Made by a program: the position numbers and the translations under genes. Below are positions 30,101-39,764 of a stretch of DNA of 52,921 bases, in pieces; the first letter of the stretch is position 1; each line of letters starts with the position of its first letter. The notes beneath the pieces are model-generated. The model was not told the origin of the DNA and ran no database searches. It saw only the letters and a program-made list of their open reading frames with translations. Source of the DNA: Symbiodinium natans (lineage: Eukaryota > Sar > Dinophyceae > Suessiales > Symbiodiniaceae); contig CAJNDS010000266.1 of assembly GCA_905221605.1 (NCBI GenBank), forward strand, positions 130,001 to 182,921, given 5' to 3'.

Positions 30101-33077
30101 ACATTGTGCCAACATTGTTTTCGACATGCTCTCGCCCGTGTGCCTTGCAGTTCTGGCATTGTGGCTGTGCAGTGTTTTGCTTTGATTGAGTTTAGGGTTT
30201 CCGTGACTGCTCGGATGACCAACAACTGGTGCAATGCGTGGGGGGAGTTGAAGCCTCAGGTGCCGCGAGTGCGAGCAGCTCCAGGCCGCTGAAGAGTCTG
30301 CGCCTGAGGTCGGAAAAAGCTGGCTTTTCAAGGCTTTGAGGGGCTTGTAGGATTGAGGGTTAGTGGTGTTCAGGGAGTTATGGAGTCCAGGATGGAACAG
30401 TGTGACTTCGACACACCGATTGTTGCAGCATACTTCTTTAAGATGCGCGAGGAAAAAAGCGCAAACCCAGAAGTTTCTCGAGGCTTCAGCGCCAGCTTGA
30501 CGACTTCAGGACTTCCCAGCTTCGGGGCTTCACGTTCACTTGTAGGCCCTTTGCAAGCGCCTGTCGGCGATTTGGTGGAGATGTCTTGGGGTTTGAGGGT
30601 TTTAGGGTCCTTGGCTCGTGGAGAGAGTTTACATAGGGACCCGCTTTGCCAGGAGGTCGGAACGACGACCAGGAGCTCGGGATGGAGCGAAAAAGGGCGC
30701 TTACACCTGCCCGGGCTTAGCGATGGAACTTGCCAGGACAGGCTGGTTCATTCGGATGCAGCTAGCCGTCAACATGTGCTGTCCGCTTCCGTGTTGATCA
30801 GTGGCTAGTGCCGCCTTTCAGTTCGGTCATTGGTCAAGGTGTGGGCCTTTGCACTGGATCATGGCTCAAAGCTGTGGAGGCTGTAGGAGGTCTCTGACAG
30901 CTTGTTCTGGAAGCCTAATTCGTGTCAGAGGGGCCCTGGGTGCTTGGGACTTTGGGCTTTATGGGCTTGGGTCTCTGGTGCCTCCGGCTCCTCCGTGTGG
31001 CTTTCCTGTGCAAGACACTGTATGGCCATGGTGCCTGCTTTGATGATCTTGATCTCCTTCCAGTGCATTCAAGGAGCATGTGACGTGGATGCACAAAGAC
31101 CTGCGCGATACCTGAGCTTGCCTCATGGCATGGGCGGCCACCGGTCGCCAAGATGACGTGAAGACGTATGCTGACACGAACAGGTCATCCAGGAACTTAC
31201 AGTGGCAGCAGTCCCTACATGCTGTGGCGGTAGTTTCGTTCGGTTCCACCCCGGCAGTGTGGACGTCCTTGCTGAGTTCCTGTGCTCGGCAGGCTTCCTG
31301 GCAAGCCGCCCTCATGCTGCTCAACCAGCATCCAGGAATTCAGTCCAGCCAGATCTTCTTCAACGTGGCTGCCTCTGCGTGTGGTGGGGAGGCTTGGACT
31401 TGCAGCCTCTCGGTAATACGGGACATGCGAGTCCGACGCTTCGAGGCGGATCATTTTAGCTACGGAGCTTCCATAGCGGCCTGCACCCCTGTCTGGAACA
31501 CGGCCCTAGCAGCATTGAAGACCGCGGAGATTCAAGGAGTCGAGACAAATGTCATCATGGCCGGAGCTGCCATTGCCGGGCACGAGATGCCTTGGAGTTG
31601 CGGGCTAGAGCTACTGAGTTGCCAGCAGCGGAACTTGCAGCGCACCAACGCCATCAGCTTCAACGCAGCTGCCTCGAGCTGTGAACGTTCCAGCGACTGG
31701 GAAGCTGCCCTGAGCTTGGTCTCCCGGGCTGGCATGCCAGATGAAACCTCCTGGGGCATCCTCTTATCTGTTCTGGCGCGCAGCAACCGCTGGCAGGAAG
31801 CTCTTCAGTGCCTGCGGAGCATTCGGCTGCAGGCGCCAAACTGTTCCTAAACATGTCCTTAGAGGTCCGAAACATCCAATATCGCGCTGTCCCCACGGTC
31901 CCCACGTCTCCACATTCCCAACACCAGCCCATTATGCCCCCAAGCCAGGCTCTGCGGGCCAACTCAATCCACGCCACCTCGGCACTGGCGGCCACGGTGT
32001 CCTGCAAGGACGGCTGGAAGCATGCCCTGTCACTCCTGCACCAGGTCGGAGTCGGGTTGAAGGATTAAAAATTTGGAGTTTGGGGCTCATGTGCTTGCAA
32101 GGATTAGGGCTCATACGATGCTGATACGGCTCATGAAGCCTTTTTGGATTCAGGGATGTTCGGGCATACGGATGTTCGCATCGTCCAAGCCCCAGGTGTC
32201 AATGCTCGGATTGCAACAAAACAGCTTCATTCTGTCAGCTGCCGTCAGTGCTTGTGACAGCCATGCACGGTGGGAACAGGCTGCCTGCGTGCTTCGTACA
32301 GCCGTACAAGAAGGACTGCATGTGAACCCCGTTGTCTACAACTCTGTTGTTTCGGCGTGCGCTTCTGGAATCCAGTGGAGCGGTGCCCTTCATGTTCTGA
32401 ATTCCGTGCAGCAAGCAGCGTCCTTGCAAGCTGCCTTGCAAGCTGGTAGCAACGCGGCTGTCGAAGCTTTGGGCCGCAGCCTGTTGTGGCCCAGAGCGCT
32501 TCGATGCTTGCGATGCCTGCGCCTGGCCAGGCAAGAAGCGAACATTGTTGGGCAAAGCTCTGCAATCACAGGCTGTGCTCGTGCCGCAGCTTGGGCTTGT
32601 GGTTTGCTGCTCTGGCAAGCTATGCAAGCTGCATCGGCTGCTAGATTCTCCGATACATCTCCAACACTCAATGCCGTGGTCACTGCTGCCAGCCAAGGGG
32701 TTTGGCAGCTGGCTGTTTCCTTCCTGCAATCGCCTGGAGATGTGCGAGAGCCGCTGGCAGATGCCCCTACCTACGGTGCTGCCCTGCGTGCTTGCGTTGG
32801 AGACGCTGGTGCTGGCGACGTTGCGCTCTCCCTCTTTGAAAGAATGCGAGTGCAGCAAGTTGATCCAGACGAAGCAGCTTGGTCAGCTGTGATCGCGGCC
32901 GCGCGCGACGACCTTCAGGCCGGGGGCAAATGCAAAGGCCAAATGCAAATGCAATCGAGTTCGGGGTCTGTCCTGGTAGCGGTAGCAGGCTGTAGGAGTA
33001 ACACACATGTCTGCGACACCTTAAGTTCTTCATGCAGCTTACGGTCAAGATTCGACTTCAGGCGCTTGCTGGCCTGA
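27136..33077 (+). CDS. Pentatricopeptide repeat (PPR) protein, long multi-exon gene
   Basis: PPR motifs recur across this region in one orientation. Exons: 27136-27231 (AAISACDRARDLPMALRL), 27379-27491 (KFKAQVRHPNFWLLQ; not PPR-like, phase agrees), 27814-27852 (AGDWEQALSCLLE), 28299-28329 (VSFSGVISAC), 28581 to about 28640 (GHWEKSLRLLEDARTCGFV), 29075-29115 (MRPDGIAYSRL, tentative), 29225-29268 (AAIGACQVGIQWAQ), 29345 to about 29407 (AVWLLKKMQEDGIVPDENTL), 30429-30582, 30653 to about 30761, then 31120-31832, 31949-32044 and 32196-33077. The last three are long and carry most repeats. PPR proteins bind organelle RNA for editing, cleavage or stability; the target is unknown. It may be one gene or two adjoining PPR genes, because exons at 29.4-31.1 kb are less certain. 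Confidence 0.65.
29225..29407 (+). CDS. PPR exon pair with a 76-nt GC-AG intron
   Basis: Exon 29225-29268 ends ...GIQWAQ and exon 29345 begins AVWLLKKMQ. Joined, they give the continuous PPR helix WAQAVWLLKKMQEDGIVPD. The intron starts GC and ends GAG. The sequence AGGCTGT sits at both its borders, so the intron looks like an insertion flanked by a 7-bp direct repeat. Confidence 0.65.
30429..30761 (+). CDS. Exons in the PPR region, not PPR-like
   Basis: Exon 30429-30582 after TTGTTGCAG reads YFFKMREEKSANPEVSRGFS and, at its end, VGPLQAPVGDLVE, with donor GTCTTGGGGTTTGAGGG. It joins in phase to 30653-30761 (RSERRPGARDGAKKGAYTCP, AMELARTGWFIRMQ). It could be a linker of the PPR protein or part of a neighbouring gene. 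Confidence 0.42.
31120..31832 (+). CDS. Large PPR exon
   Basis: About 710 bp of uninterrupted PPR coding sequence: WTSLLSSCARQASWQAALML, FFNVAASACGGEAWTCSLSV, FSYGASIAACTPVWNTALAA, ISFNAAASSCERSSDWEAAL, WGILLSVLARSNRWQEALQC. Motifs are 33-36 residues apart and each ends in a W-x-x-A-L helix, the dinoflagellate style of P-class PPR. The exon ends at CTGCAG with a GC donor. The exact start is uncertain; 31120 is approximate. Confidence 0.78.
31949..32044 (+). CDS. PPR exon, 32 codons
   Basis: Exactly 96 nt, reading ALRANSIHATSALAATVSCK and DGWKHALSLLHQ, one PPR motif. It joins the preceding exon as RLQ-ALRANS and the next as LHQ-VSMLGL without changing phase. The upstream intron is GC-AG, the downstream one GT-AG. 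Confidence 0.78.
32196..33077 (+). CDS. Terminal PPR exon
   Basis: About 880 bp: SFILSAAVSACDSHARWEQA, VVYNSVVSACASGIQWSGAL, AITGCARAAAWACGLLL, TLNAVVTAASQGVWQLAVSF, TYGAALRACVGDAGAGDVAL and WSAVIAAARDD. The frame stops with TGA at 33075. After about 32920 the sequence loses PPR character (CKGQMQMQ, serine-rich tail) and may be a non-repeat C-terminus or readthrough past an unseen donor. No DYW or E domain is present. Confidence 0.75.
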   Translation: MSMLGLQQNSFILSAAVSACDSHARWEQAACVLRTAVQEGLHVNPVVYNSVVSACASGIQWSGALHVLNSVQQAASLQAALQAGSNAAVEALGRSLLWPRALRCLRCLRLARQEANIVGQSSAITGCARAAAWACGLLLWQAMQAASAARFSDTSPTLNAVVTAASQGVWQLAVSFLQSPGDVREPLADAPTYGAALRACVGDAGAGDVALSLFERMRVQQVDPDEAAWSAVIAAARDDLQAGGKCKGQMQMQSSSGSVLVAVAGCRSNTHVCDTLSSSCSLRSRFDFRRLLA

Positions 33078-33306
33078 CGGTCGACCTGCGGCGAGCCACT
33101 CTCGGCAGGATGCGGGAACTGTAAGAACCAGGCCGTCAAGACGTGCAGAACAGCAAGTATCAGACTGCCTTGCGGGCGTGTCCGTGAAAAGTAGTTGTGG
33201 GTATTGCTGGTGTTCAGGTACAATCAATAAGGCATCCCCTGATAGCTCCCGATTGCACATAGCCTTCTGCCACCCCTGAAGTTAAACGTGCCTGTGAAGG
33301 TCTCTG

Positions 33307-33307
<1 letters not shown>

Positions 33308-33337
<30 letters not shown>

Positions 33338-33434
33338 GCCACTCCCACTTTTGAGGACGACGCAAGACAGGAACACACACACACACACACACACGCACAC
33401 ACACAGAGACACACACCCACACCCACACACATCA
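33308..33434 (+). repeat. Two (CA)n microsatellites
   Basis: CA dinucleotide runs at 33308-33335 and 33374-33434, separated by about 40 bases. They lie in the spacer after the PPR gene and cause spurious THTHTH open frames. Confidence 0.9.
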
Positions 33435-33586
33435 ACCTGCAAAGCACAGTGGATACATGTGGAGGCCGGGCTGAAACCGGCAGTTGAGTCGCACACCCGA
33501 AAAACATATGCTTGTCCTCCAAGGATCTCCAAGTGGCCAGCTTCCCGCCATGATTCTGATGGTTGGCAATTGAACTTCCCCGGCCT

Positions 33587-34398
33587 CTACTTGAAGCGCA
33601 GTGCGTTCCAGAGAGAGAGCACAGCGCTAGCCATGAGGCGAATACCGAGATTGCACATGGTCTGCACTTGGGCTGCTGATGGCGCGTGCCTGTTGACCAG
33701 TTCGAGCCGGCACGAGATATCGGTTGGCCGACAGATGTAAGTGGCTGTCTGCCACATCCCACCCGTAACACCTTTCAGAGGCTTAAACTCAGGCCACGTT
33801 GTGTCATATTTGTCCTCACGTGATGCCACAAGCTCCTAGAGCTTCAACCCTGAAGCATGCCCTGCACTTCATAGAAGTCCCTGTGGCGACAGAACCGCTG
33901 AAAGTTTCAGCCATGTTTTGGCGTGCCCACTTCGGACCGTCTTTCAAAAACCTCCTCCATGGAAGCAAGTTCCCAAAACGCAGGAAATCAGCTGAGAACA
34001 ACATCAGCTTTGCGAGGATTCTTCCAGGGGATGCGCCAAGAGTTGGGCATCAGCAAAGCAAGTAATTATTGTAATTACTGGGCCACCCCCCCCCCTGGTG
34101 TGCTTGACGAATCTGACGAACTTCGAGCCCCCCGCCGACCTCGCCCTCCGTGGTCACTTTTGGGGCTCAGAATCAGAATCATGTGGGTCTCTGGGCGAGT
34201 GTGCTCAGTATCAGTCTTGCTAGTGCCAAGACATGACGTCTGAACATCTTGTCCAAGGTTGCCGTTCTGTAGCTCGGCCGGCCTTACTTTGAGCATGGCC
34301 ACGGACGGCACCTCTTCCTCTACAGTGGACTTTCGCACTGCCTTTTCGACTAACAGCCTCAGACGAGAGAAAGCATGCAGAAGTGTCCGCGGAAGCAA
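33587..34398 (-). CDS. Minus-strand candidate gene, three open segments
   Basis: Three successive protein-like minus frames: 34245-34398 (RTLLHAFSRLRLLVEKAVRK, EEVPSVAMLKVRPAELQNG), 33850-33995 (LLPWRRFLKDGPKWARQNMA, SVATGTSMKCRACFRVEALG) and 33587-33829 (REDKYDTTWPEFKPLK, VQTMCNLGIRLMASAVLSLW, stop at 33587). It would converge on the PPR gene. The plus strand is also partly open here, for example HMVCTWAADGACLLTSSSR at 33650 and RTTSALRGFFQGMRQELG at 33980, so strand is not certain. Family unknown. Confidence 0.35.
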
Positions 34399-34619
34399 AG
34401 TTCTTGGAAGACTACGAATTCAGACGGTATCCTCGGAAGGGTTCCGATTCCGTGACGGGCTCACTATTAATTTATTTCCATTGAAATCATACAATATGCA
34501 ATAGAAGCCACGGCTCAAGTTGAGACGCCCTCGCCGGTCAAGCCGAGATCAGTTGTTCCGAGCCGTTGCAGTTTGTGTCGCGACCGGTGTACGGGCACAA
34601 TCGTTTTGCTGCTGAGTGT

Positions 34620-35250
34620 GTTAGCATTGGATATTCTGGGCTCCACGCATATAGTTGTTGTGCAAACTTTGCATAAGAGCGCTTCGGGGTTCGATGAAAC
34701 TATTATCTGTATGTTTGCTTGTGTATTCTACTGGTAGTTTTGTACGTAATAGAATTTCAAGAAGAACTGATTGGACAACAAGGCAGAAAGGAAGACATTG
34801 AAATTCTGAAAATTTCATTCGGATTGACAAATCATTTTGAATTTAATTGATTAAAAGAATCATACCATACATAGTACGCCATGAAATGAGAAATATTTCT
34901 TCGGATAATGGGAGCTCGTACGATTTGGCGTTCGGTAGTAGAGATTTGTGCGTCTTAAGAATATCAATTGAAAAATTCGTTTTTTACGCCACTTTTATAG
35001 ATTTCTAATATTTTGTTTCTGAAATGGATGGTTTTATTCAAAAGAAGTAAGTGGTCGTTGCGATTTATGACGAAAGAACTTGGAAGGGAATTTGGCACGA
35101 ATTTATTTATTATTATTTTTCATCATTCGATATCGATGAAAATGATAATGTTTCAGAGCTTCTCGATTCGAATTGGCGACGGTTATATTATCAAGGTCTG
35201 CTTCCTGCTGACAGACCTGATGCCCCTCATTGCTTAACTTTTTGTTGAGT
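34620..35250. other. AT-rich island with one open frame
   Basis: The base composition drops sharply from the surrounding near-balanced sequence to strongly AT-rich. On the plus strand 35051-35248 is open and reads VVAIYDERTWKGIWHEFIYY then SFDIDENDNVSELLDSNWRR, with AT-ending codons. This is unlike the rest of the window. It could be a fragment from an organelle or another genome, or an old mobile element. No family recognised. Confidence 0.4.
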
Positions 35251-35278
35251 ACCTTTTTTGCGACTGCCCTGATATCCG

Positions 35279-35310
35279 AAGTTGGAGGAGAGTCGAACAC
35301 CCAACTTCAG
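35279..35310 (+). repeat. Hairpin GAAGTTGG...CCAACTTC
   Basis: Perfect 8-bp inverted repeat with a 15-base loop containing GAGAGTCGAAC, at the right edge of the AT-rich island. The loop resembles a tRNA T-loop but no cloverleaf can be drawn. Confidence 0.5.
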
Positions 35311-35349
35311 GAAATGAGCTCCAGAAGTTTAAGCAACGGCAACGAACGA

Positions 35350-35363
35350 CCCCCCCCCCCCCC
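35350..35363 (+). repeat. Poly-C run
   Basis: Run of 14 cytosines within non-coding sequence. Confidence 0.9.
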
Positions 35364-35511
35364 GCAAGCAACGACGCCCATGGTGAACAGGATTCGTCTT
35401 GTGGCCCTGCTCTGTGATGTCTTTTACCTCGACGCTTGGACTTTGGGTTAACAATATCAATTTTTTTGTTGTGGCATTCTTTGCTTTCCTTCGCTCACAT
35501 GGCTCACAGAA

Positions 35512-35757
35512 CTAGCTGCAAGACGAGGCGGTGCTCAATACAACGCAGTGGCATGTTGAATTCTTAGGACAGTTCTCAACCTTATAAGCAAAGTTCTTGT
35601 CCTTCGCTACGTTGATGCATACTGCGCCATTGCCGTGATGGTGAAGGCCTGCGAAACACAGCACGAAACCAAATGCAGCTTTGCCGTGATATTTGTGGAT
35701 CCATTGCTGCCAGGCATCACGCATGGTGTGGCGGCCTAAAGTGACAACCTCAGCCAA
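35512..35757 (-). CDS. Minus-strand terminal exon, unknown protein
   Basis: Open for 81 codons: RHTMRDAWQQWIHKYHGKAA, FGFVLCFAGLHHHGNGAVCI, NVAKDKNFAYKVENCPKNST, then CHCVVLSTASSCS and TAG. It looks like a genuine C-terminal domain with a cysteine-rich, possibly secreted character (four cysteines in the last 20 residues) and a sequon NST. The upstream boundary is near an AG at 35758. Upstream exons on the minus strand were not found; the sequence at 35838-36182 is instead open on the plus strand. Confidence 0.5.
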   Translation of the reverse strand: MAEVVTLGRHTMRDAWQQWIHKYHGKAAFGFVLCFAGLHHHGNGAVCINVAKDKNFAYKVENCPKNSTCHCVVLSTASSCS

Positions 35758-35837
35758 AACTCACAAGCAATTTTTGTCCATACTGGTGCTATGCAGTGTT
35801 TGGTTAGACGATCGGTGGATGACATCTTTGCGGATGC

Positions 35838-36182
35838 TTGGATATTGTAAGTTGCCAGAATATCTTGCTAGATGCTCTCTGTTGCTGGAACATGCGCGTG
35901 CAGGTGTACGCCTGCTGGACACCCAATGGGTGGCAGCATTGGCGCAAGAAGGCCCTGGCACGTTGGTCCTGCGAGCACTTTGCTGAGATGTCGTCGCAGG
36001 CTGTGACGTCCGCTCTTCATCCCAATCAAAGCAGTCGCCGCCTTAGGGAAGAGGGGCACAATACCAAGCTTCAGATGCGGCATGCCTTATGGTGGCGGGG
36101 TAGAAAGACGTGGATGGCGACACGTTCCCGTTGTCCCGTTCTTGAGGTGTTCTTTGGGTTGAACGGTTGTTGTGCCAGATGA
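35838..36182 (+). CDS. Open frame on the plus strand, doubtful
   Basis: 114 codons from an ATG at 35838: WNMRVQVYACWTPNGWQHWR, KALARWSCEHFAEMSSQ, then an arginine-rich end. Tryptophan-rich and without splice signals. It faces the minus-strand exon just to its left. Long enough to be worth listing, but composition is not convincing. Confidence 0.25.
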   Translation: MDIVSCQNILLDALCCWNMRVQVYACWTPNGWQHWRKKALARWSCEHFAEMSSQAVTSALHPNQSSRRLREEGHNTKLQMRHALWWRGRKTWMATRSRCPVLEVFFGLNGCCAR

Positions 36183-36277
36183 TTTCTCTTGAAAAGGTTG
36201 GTTGCGTGCCAGTAGGGCTCCCCACTGCTGGCATTCTTTGATGTTACTCTGAGGGAAACTATGGACTGCTCGACAAA

Positions 36278-36649
36278 GTGAGGCGTACCGGATCCAATGC
36301 CTGCGATGTTGAACCTTTCGCCGCAGGCGCCGAAGATCTCAAGCTGTCATACACAAGTTGTTTAGGACTTGTGCGTTCCGCAATTGCCGGTTTCGCCCAT
36401 GCTCAAGCGCTAGGTGCGCGAGGCGGCAGAGATTGCAGCCCAGGAGACATTCTCACTTTGGCTGTGTGTAAACAGGTCTTCTCCTGTCGCCTTCAAAGAG
36501 CTTGTTTAGACGAGGACCGAAAGCTTCGCGAGAAATTGGCGATCCTAGGCGTGGCTGGCACTCCGGAACCGGCAAGTGGCAGCACAGAAGCGTGTTGTAC
36601 TTTTTGTAAGGTTATCCTGCAATCTGGTGGTCGTTCTGGCCTCGTGTGA
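36278..36649 (+). CDS. Possible exon(s), unknown
   Basis: Frame open for 123 codons. The best part follows GCCTTCAAAG at 36499 and reads CLDEDRKLREKLAILGVAGT and PEPASGSTE, a credible acidic coiled segment. The left half is less convincing. Confidence 0.3.
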   Translation: MRRTGSNACDVEPFAAGAEDLKLSYTSCLGLVRSAIAGFAHAQALGARGGRDCSPGDILTLAVCKQVFSCRLQRACLDEDRKLREKLAILGVAGTPEPASGSTEACCTFCKVILQSGGRSGLV

Positions 36650-37099
36650 AACAATCGGATCCTCACCCCAAGAAATGTCTGCTGCTGCTGCTGTTGCTGT
36701 TGGTGTTAGATTTCACACTGATTCTGGGGGAGCGATACGCAAGCTAGTGGTGCCATGCGGGTGACGGCGCATCTCTTGGTTTATGTGATTCTATTGGCTT
36801 GCAAGGTGTTGGCCCACGCCCAAACCATCCAAGCCCCAGCCAGTGCTTCGCCTGCTTTGCCCTCGCCATGCAGGCCTGCTGCGAGTGCAAGTGCAAGCTG
36901 CCATGGCTTGTAAGGCCCGATGTCGTTCAGGGGCAATGATCTGACATTTTTCACTGCAGTCTTGTGGTTTCTGCTGGTGGCTTGGTGTCCTGAAGAAATC
37001 GGTCTCGTATGTAGAGGAGGGGTGCAACAGGGCTCCCATTGGGCTCTCTCCAGCCCGCGGAGGGAAATCAGCGAGTGTACGTAGAGCGCGGGTATCCCA

Positions 37100-37275
37100 A
37101 TGTTTATGGTTTGAAATGCCGGGTTTGGTGCAGGATTCCGGATTCTGAGCTGCTCTTCAGTGCCTGACTTCAGCGAGAAGCAAGGTGCTGGTAAGAGGCT
37201 CTGGTTGCAAATGAAGCCAGAACGTACGGATGTTTCCACTGTGTCCCTGCCACAGGACTTTCCTGTTTGGTAGTC
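37100..37275 (+). CDS. Possible terminal exon, unknown
   Basis: Plus frame reading FSEKQGAGKRLWLQMKPERT and DVSTVSLPQDFPVW before a stop TAG at 37273. The minus strand carries a 152-codon frame (36781-37239) over the same DNA, which seems less natural. Confidence 0.3.
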
Positions 37276-37689
37276 AAGGCGTGTCAGGGCACTTTGCGAC
37301 GAGAGAAAAATGCCTCGCCTACCCTTCGAAATCCTCAGCCTTCAGTCCTGAACATGGCTTTGGCTCAGGCAATTAAGGAGGCGAAGTAGAGAGGCGAGTT
37401 AGGAGTTGCGGAGAGAGGGACCTGTGCGCCGCTGTTTCGACACAGGATTCCGGAACCCTGAACCTAAGCTCGATGAACCCTAAACCCAAAACATTTGCGC
37501 ACAAGGCCCGTGCTGCTTCGGATTTGGGTTCAGGGCCTGGTGCTGCGATTGTCTGAGGGCTCGGGCATGAGGTCAATCTATGTTCCATTTGAGTTGGGGA
37601 CCAGTAAGACAGAGGCATCAGCACTGCCTCGGATGGGAGGCTTTGGTTCTGGGCATCGTCTTTAACCCACGGGCGGGCTTAAGTGCTGC

Positions 37690-37765
37690 CTGCTTTGCGG
37701 CGAGACCGGACATGGATCGCATGTCGCCGCGTTTTGGCTGGCAGTTGCGCTCTTCGGGCTTGGTA
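37690..37765 (+). CDS. Possible exon before a GTAGGGGG donor
   Basis: A short reading (PDMDRMSPRFGWQLRSSGL, or in another phase HGSHVAAFWLAVALFGL) ends at GTAGGGGGTTTTTGGG, an intron start of the G-rich type used elsewhere in the window. Frame unresolved. Confidence 0.25.
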
Positions 37766-38173
37766 GGGGGTTTTTGGGCTTCGAGCTGACTTGGGGCCTT
37801 GTCCTGCGAAGAGGCCTTGGGAGGGTGTTGAAAGTATGCAGTGCAGGGGCCGCGAGGGATCTCCTTCTTGAGGAGCAAGGGGTCTAGGGGGTTTAGGGAA
37901 GGCTTTGATAACATTTCAGACTTAGGATTTTGTGAGGGCTTGGCAGAGTTTCGTGACATCTTGTGGGCAAGCTTTCCTCTTGCATTATTCTTATTCCCAA
38001 AAATCCCAACCCTCAAACCTAAACGTACACCACCTGTGACTTGCCGTGATCCTACATGTTCGGGGAACTTTGCGGAGGCTCCTGAGACGCGGGCCTCATA
38101 CGAGGTAGCGGTTGAAAGACCGGAAGGCGTGCTTAGGAGTTGCTAGGGTCTTGGGTCTTGAGTCACCTGTTTA

Positions 38174-38607
38174 CATGGGAGGGCCCAAGGCCGAAAACGT
38201 AGAAGCGCCCAAAATCAAGCCTTCTGAGATGTACTCGTAGGGCGGTTCGAGCGTGCAAACAGAGGCTACCCAGACACTCTTGTACTGCGAGACACCAGAC
38301 GTATGTCTCCTTGATCCAGGACCTTTCGGACTGGACTGCGTCATGGCTGGAAGACCCGAACTGTATACGACAGGTAACTGAGAGTGTGTTTGGCCACGGT
38401 ATTTCACGCTCGGGCCCTTTGGGGGTCCCAGGAACGTGAAAACATCACTTCTTCGGTGAAGTTTTCACATCCAACCTGCCCCATACATCTGTTTATTGTC
38501 CTTGAAAAATCTTAAACTCTACCTGGCCTAAACGCGCAGGCAGCATGCACGAGCAGGAGGTGACCGAGCGCTTGGCCCGCCAGAAGGCCGCCATCGAGCA
38601 CCCGAAG
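38174..38607 (+). CDS. Exons of an unknown plus-strand gene
   Basis: Exon of about 38240-38373 reads QTLLYCETPDVCLLDPGPFG and LDCVMAGRPELYTTG with a GTAACT donor. It joins in phase (Gly codon split G/GC) to 38540-38607, GSMHEQEVTERLARQKAAIE, with donor GTCCCT. Upstream, from ATG at 38174, MGGPKAENVEAPKIKPSEM may be the first exon, separated by a stretch with an in-frame TAG. The minus strand is open across 38171-38407 too, but the phase-correct join favours plus. Not recognised. Confidence 0.48.
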
Positions 38608-39348
38608 GTCCCTGGTCACGGCGTCGGATGTTCGAGTGGCTGCTTTACTCATGGCAGGAGATGCAGGCGGCGCTCGAAACCCTTCTCTCCTGCATGGAAG
38701 GGCAGCCTTGGCGGTGCTTGAACAGTGGTAGCGGTGGGGGAGGGGGGAAGCGGGAGTTGAGGCAATACATTGCAGGCGAGAGCTGGATTTGTGGAAAGTG
38801 ACAAGGCCGGGGGCAAGGAACGCGGGATTTGAAGAACGGAGTGGAGGCAACAACCAGGATGGCAGGATCTGTGGAGATTTGCTGGGCGCCAGAGAAAGCG
38901 GGATTTGAGGAAGTGCTAGAAATTGGGAAAGTGAGATCTGTCAAACAATGTCCTGGGAAAGGGAGTCTGGGTTTGATGATACAGCTTCCAGATCGGAAAC
39001 ACGGAAGACGGAATTTACGCCAATTTGCGAGGCACTGGCCTAGCTGGTTAACAGGCCAAGATGCCGGGATGCGCGGATGATCTGCTCGGGGGGTCTCGAA
39101 AAGCCGAAGCAAGACGGGACTTGAGGAAATCCGGTGGCAGCAGGAGAAGACAGTGCAATACTAATCCTTAACCCCTTAAGAATTCAAAAAACAATTAGCC
39201 GCTCTGGGCAGGGTGTGCATGCAGGTTCGGTTGTGTGGTGCCAGGTCCTCCACTACAATCGACAGTCTCCGTCAGGCCTGACAGTTTTGCGAGGATGCTA
39301 GTCCCCTAGTGGCATGCGGCATCCAACTGGTTTTTGCGTCTCGCGCAG

Positions 39349-39600
39349 GCACTTGAGGCAGCAATGCGTGCAGGCCAGAGCACGTCAGCGATAGATGCAC
39401 GGCCATGTGTAAATTGCACGCAGCTCCCCGTCTGCGTAGGCGTCTCCGCGTCCCACCTCAAGCGAGGGCAGAAGCAGTTGAAGGCTAGTGGGAAATCTTC
39501 ACACCATGGAAGGTGGCGTCCAATTGGCGGTCATGTGAGCAGCCATCAACACGTGTGCTTGTTCTGCCATGTCCTACGCGGACATGACTCTTGTGGTTGA
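39349..39600 (+). CDS. Exon of an unknown gene
   Basis: After a strong acceptor (GTCTCGCGCAG) the frame ALEAAMRAGQSTSAIDARPC begins and remains open to a TGA near 39600. The first 18 codons look coding; a GTAAAT donor follows at about 39409. It probably continues the gene at 38174. Confidence 0.42.
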   Translation, partial: ALEAAMRAGQSTSAIDARPCVNCTQLPVCVGVSASHLKRGQKQLKASGKSSHHGRWRPIGGHVSSHQHVCLFCHVLRGHDSCG

Positions 39601-39764
39601 TTGTCGGAAGCGGGGAAGTTGCTGTCTTCAATTGCCTCCCTTTGTTCATTTGAAAAAAGGCAAAGCACGCTTCTCTGATGCTTGTGGCTTGTGAGTCGTG
39701 CGTGTGCATGCCTCGTAATGTCCTTCTTTCTCAGCGCATTGTTACTTCCACATGACACATTCAT

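Noticed and set aside
33288-33771. Frames of 150 and 185 codons across the CA microsatellites
   Set aside because: Their N-terminal halves are THTHTH or VCVCVC translations of the dinucleotide repeat.
35270-35315. Possible tRNA (T-loop-like GAGTCGAAC in a hairpin)
   Set aside because: No acceptor stem, D-arm or anticodon arm can be drawn around it.
35740-35760. TTTTGGCT at the start of the minus-strand exon, resembling the end of the spliced leader
   Set aside because: Eight bases only, and the following bases differ from the leader; chance match is likely.
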